Of a stretch of 7,505 bases of DNA, positions 5,672 to 7,505 are shown piece after piece. How positions within the stretch are numbered: position 1 is the first letter of the stretch; each line of letters begins with the position of its first letter. The DNA is from an uncultured Gammaproteobacteria bacterium (lineage in GTDB: Bacteria; Pseudomonadota; Gammaproteobacteria; SZUA-140). The stretch spans positions 1-7,505 of the forward strand of contig CALZMY010000157.1 of NCBI GenBank assembly GCA_945788675.1, written 5' to 3'. Under the pieces are notes generated by a model. It was given only the letters and a program-made list of their open reading frames with translations. It was not told where the DNA came from and did not search any database. The translations under genes were made by a program, and so were the position numbers.

Positions 5672-6793
5672 ATGTTTAATAGAAAGTTCAAAAGGTTAGC
5701 AACTCCCATCACCGCAACAGCCATTTTATTTGGCATCGTCGCATGCGGCAGCAATGATTCAGCCTCAACTGCACCAACCACAGTAGGTGCCTATTCAGGC
5801 CCCGGTTCAAAATGGGATATTTCACTCCTCTCCAACAACAGCTTCTCGGTAACTCACCGGGATACAGCGACTGACCCCGTTGACATGACAGTGACTGGTA
5901 CCTACACACGTCAAGCCAATGGCATCGTAAAACTAACCGTTGGCGCGGCCGTCGATGGCGCTGGCGGCGCACTATCATCACCCGCCAATGGAGATGTCGC
6001 CTGGGCGCTCGATGTGCCGGGATATGCCTTTATGTTACGCCCCATGGATGCCACCAATGATCAATTGATTCCGATGGTCGTCTCGGGCGAATGCCCCACC
6101 ACCAATCTCAATGGCAACTGGGTTACCGTAAAGACCAATGCAGGTACAGATGCCACCAACGCGGGCCGCGACTTCTTTGGAACCTTTCAGTTTGACACGG
6201 CCACACAAACAGGCAATCTACCTGGTCGCTATAGCCTTGCCAACCCAACCAGCAATCAGGGCTCAAATTCCCTCGGTAGCGGTACCTGTAGTGACGGCAT
6301 CATGAGTATCTCGGATGGCATCATGTATCTGGCGACCAATGGCGCAATCGTACGCACCGGTACCGACACACCGGCCGACAGTACCGATGACAACTTCATC
6401 TTTGCCTTTGGTCAAAAATCAATCCCTGGCCTGGCTAGTCTGGAGGGCACCTATGCCGGCATGTTGTTTGATGACAACAACGCCTCTGGTAGCAAGATCA
6501 ATCCTGTCAAAATGGTTTGCGATAATGCTGGCGCCTGTACCGCGACACAATTTGATACCGACCTGGAAAACACATTACCCGGTTCAGTGGCATTCAATTT
6601 CTCGGGTGGCGCGGGTGTCGATCAACCTGCAACAGGCTGGATTAACGGTACCGTTTCAGATACAGGAACAGGCAACATCAGTTGCATGGTCGATATCGAT
6701 GCCGCCGGTACAGGCAAAAAAATCGCCAGCTGTGCGGGGCAATCGCCTGATGACAATACCAAGCTGTTTAATGTGATGTTTGTCTCTATCTAA
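5672..6793 (+). CDS. Cysteine-containing lipoprotein of unknown function
   Basis: A 373-residue predicted lipoprotein: basic N-terminus (NRKFKR), hydrophobic core ATAILFGI, lipobox IVAC with Cys25, then Gly, so the outer membrane is the likely destination. The mature part is rich in Gly, Asn, Asp, Thr and Ser and looks all-beta. Short motifs recur: VGAYSGPGSKW (38-48), VTGTYTR (74-80), NLNGNW (145-150), SLEGTYAG (256-263). Six further cysteines lie at 141, 206, 283, 289, 338 and 354. Their even number and order allow three disulfides, as expected for an exported protein. I do not recognise the family. It follows the TIR gene in the same direction but 631 nt away, so a shared transcript is unlikely. 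The first motif type resembles the NLSGTW that opens the TIR protein's outer domain, which may be convergence. Confidence 0.8.
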   Translation: MFNRKFKRLATPITATAILFGIVACGSNDSASTAPTTVGAYSGPGSKWDISLLSNNSFSVTHRDTATDPVDMTVTGTYTRQANGIVKLTVGAAVDGAGGALSSPANGDVAWALDVPGYAFMLRPMDATNDQLIPMVVSGECPTTNLNGNWVTVKTNAGTDATNAGRDFFGTFQFDTATQTGNLPGRYSLANPTSNQGSNSLGSGTCSDGIMSISDGIMYLATNGAIVRTGTDTPADSTDDNFIFAFGQKSIPGLASLEGTYAGMLFDDNNASGSKINPVKMVCDNAGACTATQFDTDLENTLPGSVAFNFSGGAGVDQPATGWINGTVSDTGTGNISCMVDIDAAGTGKKIASCAGQSPDDNTKLFNVMFVSI

Positions 6794-6823
6794 TAGACAT
6801 TTCATTCCAGTAAATTAAAGAGA

Positions 6824-6856
6824 TGATCGTTCCTGGAATAACACCAGGAACGATCA
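6824..6856 (+). terminator. 13-bp perfect hairpin downstream of the lipoprotein
   Basis: TGATCGTTCCTGG (6824-6836) and its exact reverse complement (6844-6856) around the loop AATAACA, 31 nt after the stop. Position and stability fit a transcript end, but no T-run follows, so termination may be weak or the stem may protect the 3' end. ATTCCAG at 6804-6810 could instead pair with CTGGAAT at 6833-6839, competing with this stem. Confidence 0.55.
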
Positions 6857-6993
6857 CAGTATAGATAGCGTAATATGTATCAAACGTTCAATGATACTCA
6901 TAAAATGCTGTTTGCATTAAAACAGGCGTGTCCGAAAAAGGCTTCGCCCTCTTAAGCCCGTTATAAAATGCATCTGCGAGCGGCAACATCCCA

Positions 6994-7051
6994 TAGGGCG
7001 TATATGGACTCCTCAGTACTTGTAATCACTGAGGAGTCCATATACGCCCTA
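6994..7051. repeat. 24-bp perfect inverted repeat, probable palindromic element
   Basis: The left arm (6994-7017, beginning TAGGGCGTATATGG) and right arm (7028-7051, ending CCATATACGCCCTA) are perfect reverse complements over 24 bp, separated by a 10-nt loop (7018-7027). There is no T-tail on either strand. It lies between convergent genes, 64 nt past the methyltransferase stop. Candidates are a mobile palindromic repeat (REP/MITE-like), a recombination or single-strand DNA structure, or a bidirectional 3'-end structure. No target duplication or transposase is visible. Confidence 0.8.
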
Positions 7052-7115
7052 CATTAAAAGTCAAAGTCGCGCGGAAGAGCCTGTGGCACTTACAAAGCGA
7101 TGAAAGGGGCTGGAT

Positions 7116-7505
7116 CTAGCGTTTCTCTGCGACAGCGAAGGCCTCAAGATTACATCTCGATTCCGCCCCTTGTGTTACGATCACCGACCAATCCGGGCCA
7201 ATGTACCCAGGTAGGTCCGCACTCCTGCACGATGACAACCATGGCTCCCCAATCAGCCGCAACATTGCGTTTGCGAAGCGATATTTTTTAATCGAGACCC
7301 CATGCGAAAATGCAACCCGGGTGCCTGGTCCGGTACACGCTGCTACTTCACGGAACAGTTGAAGCACCACCTCTTCCTTCAGGTAGATAAAGAGTCCTTC
7401 AGCTACGACAACTGACTGAGCGCTGGTATCCCAGCGCCCAGCCTGCTTCATGAGTAGCGACAACGGCGTTTCGTTGAGGTCGGCTGCTAGAAGGGTCATG
7501 TTTTC
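7116..7505 (-). CDS. SAM-dependent methyltransferase (LCMT/TIGR00027 type), C-terminal part
   Basis: Partial gene: the stop (TAG) is at 7116-7118 and the frame stays open through the right edge, so the ATG at 7499 is most likely internal. The 129 visible residues resemble the C-terminal half of the leucine carboxyl methyltransferase-like (TIGR00027/PF04072) group: an ADLNETPLSLLMKQAG segment, then VVVAEGLFIYLKEEVVLQLFREV, whose EGL.(I/M)YL motif is characteristic, then GPGTRVAFSH and a C-terminal LEAFAVAEKR strand. The SAM-binding glycine loop should lie upstream, outside the window. Substrate is unknown; family members methylate carboxyl or hydroxyl groups on small molecules or proteins. It converges on the lipoprotein gene, with the hairpins between them. 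Confidence 0.8.
   Translation of the reverse strand, partial: ENMTLLAADLNETPLSLLMKQAGRWDTSAQSVVVAEGLFIYLKEEVVLQLFREVAACTGPGTRVAFSHGVSIKKYRFANAMLRLIGEPWLSSCRSADLPGYIGPDWSVIVTQGAESRCNLEAFAVAEKR

Larger units (their letters stand above)
6794..7115. other. Intergenic region with two strong hairpins
   Basis: About 320 nt between convergent genes, without an ORF worth calling. It contains the 13-bp hairpin at 6824-6856 and the 24-bp hairpin at 6994-7051. Between them is AT-rich sequence with a small AATGC/GCATT hairpin near 6905 and a weak stem near 6943. No tRNA or other RNA gene is recognisable. Confidence 0.55.

Noticed and set aside
6315..6776. 153-residue plus-strand ORF within the lipoprotein gene
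   Set aside because: It is an out-of-frame shadow; the lipoprotein frame has the lipobox, ribosome binding site and coherent beta-rich composition.
6935..6958. Minus-strand terminator (GGC-GAA-GCC followed by TTTTT) for the methyltransferase gene
   Set aside because: The stem has only three strong pairs, the rest rely on A-T and G-T pairs that use up the T-run, and it lies about 160 nt past the stop.
1..7505. CRISPR array, tRNA or rRNA genes, insertion sequence or phage genes
   Set aside because: I found no regularly spaced direct repeats, no tRNA-like fold with a CCA end, and no transposase, integrase or phage structural gene.

Overview
The window looks like chromosome of a gammaproteobacterium with close to balanced base composition. 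The main reason is a lipoprotein block of a COG3014-type TPR lipoprotein, YcfL and LpoB; ycfL-lpoB is a gammaproteobacterial envelope pair. A sulfide:quinone oxidoreductase-like flavoprotein at the left edge would fit a sulfur-metabolising member, but one partial gene cannot settle that.

Layout: (1) 1-326, minus: N-terminal part of an SQR-like FAD oxidoreductase, running off the left edge. (2) 565-756, plus: a 63-residue protein of unknown function with a strong Shine-Dalgarno, followed by two hairpins that fill the convergent gap with the next block. (3) 807-3838, minus: a tightly packed four-gene operon read right to left: COG3014-type lipoprotein, ycfL, lpoB, and a small outer-membrane beta-barrel protein. 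The junctions are 42 nt, 0 nt, and a barrel ribosome binding site that overlaps the lpoB stop. (4) 3839-3978: divergent promoter region, with a near-consensus sigma70-type promoter for the plus strand and a small inverted repeat across it. (5) 3979-5040, plus: a TIR-domain protein with one transmembrane helix and a C-terminal beta-rich domain predicted to lie in the periplasm. (6) 5041-5671: mostly non-coding, with one doubtful 55-codon ORF. (7) 5672-6793, plus: a 373-residue lipoprotein of unknown function with six cysteines besides the lipidated one. (8) 6794-7115: non-coding, with two strong perfect hairpins (13-bp and 24-bp stems). (9) 7116-7505, minus: C-terminal part of a SAM-dependent methyltransferase of the leucine carboxyl methyltransferase/TIGR00027 type, running off the right edge.

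The operon in region 3 is an outer-membrane and peptidoglycan module: LpoB activates the bifunctional synthase PBP1B from the outer membrane, and the other products are two more predicted outer-membrane lipoproteins and a barrel. The most unusual gene is the TIR protein. Its architecture suggests that something outside the inner membrane could control a cytoplasmic TIR enzyme, possibly an NAD+ hydrolase. This is inferred from domain order only. The downstream lipoprotein carries short L-x-G-x-[W/Y] motifs like those in the TIR protein's outer domain, which is a weak hint that the two are related.
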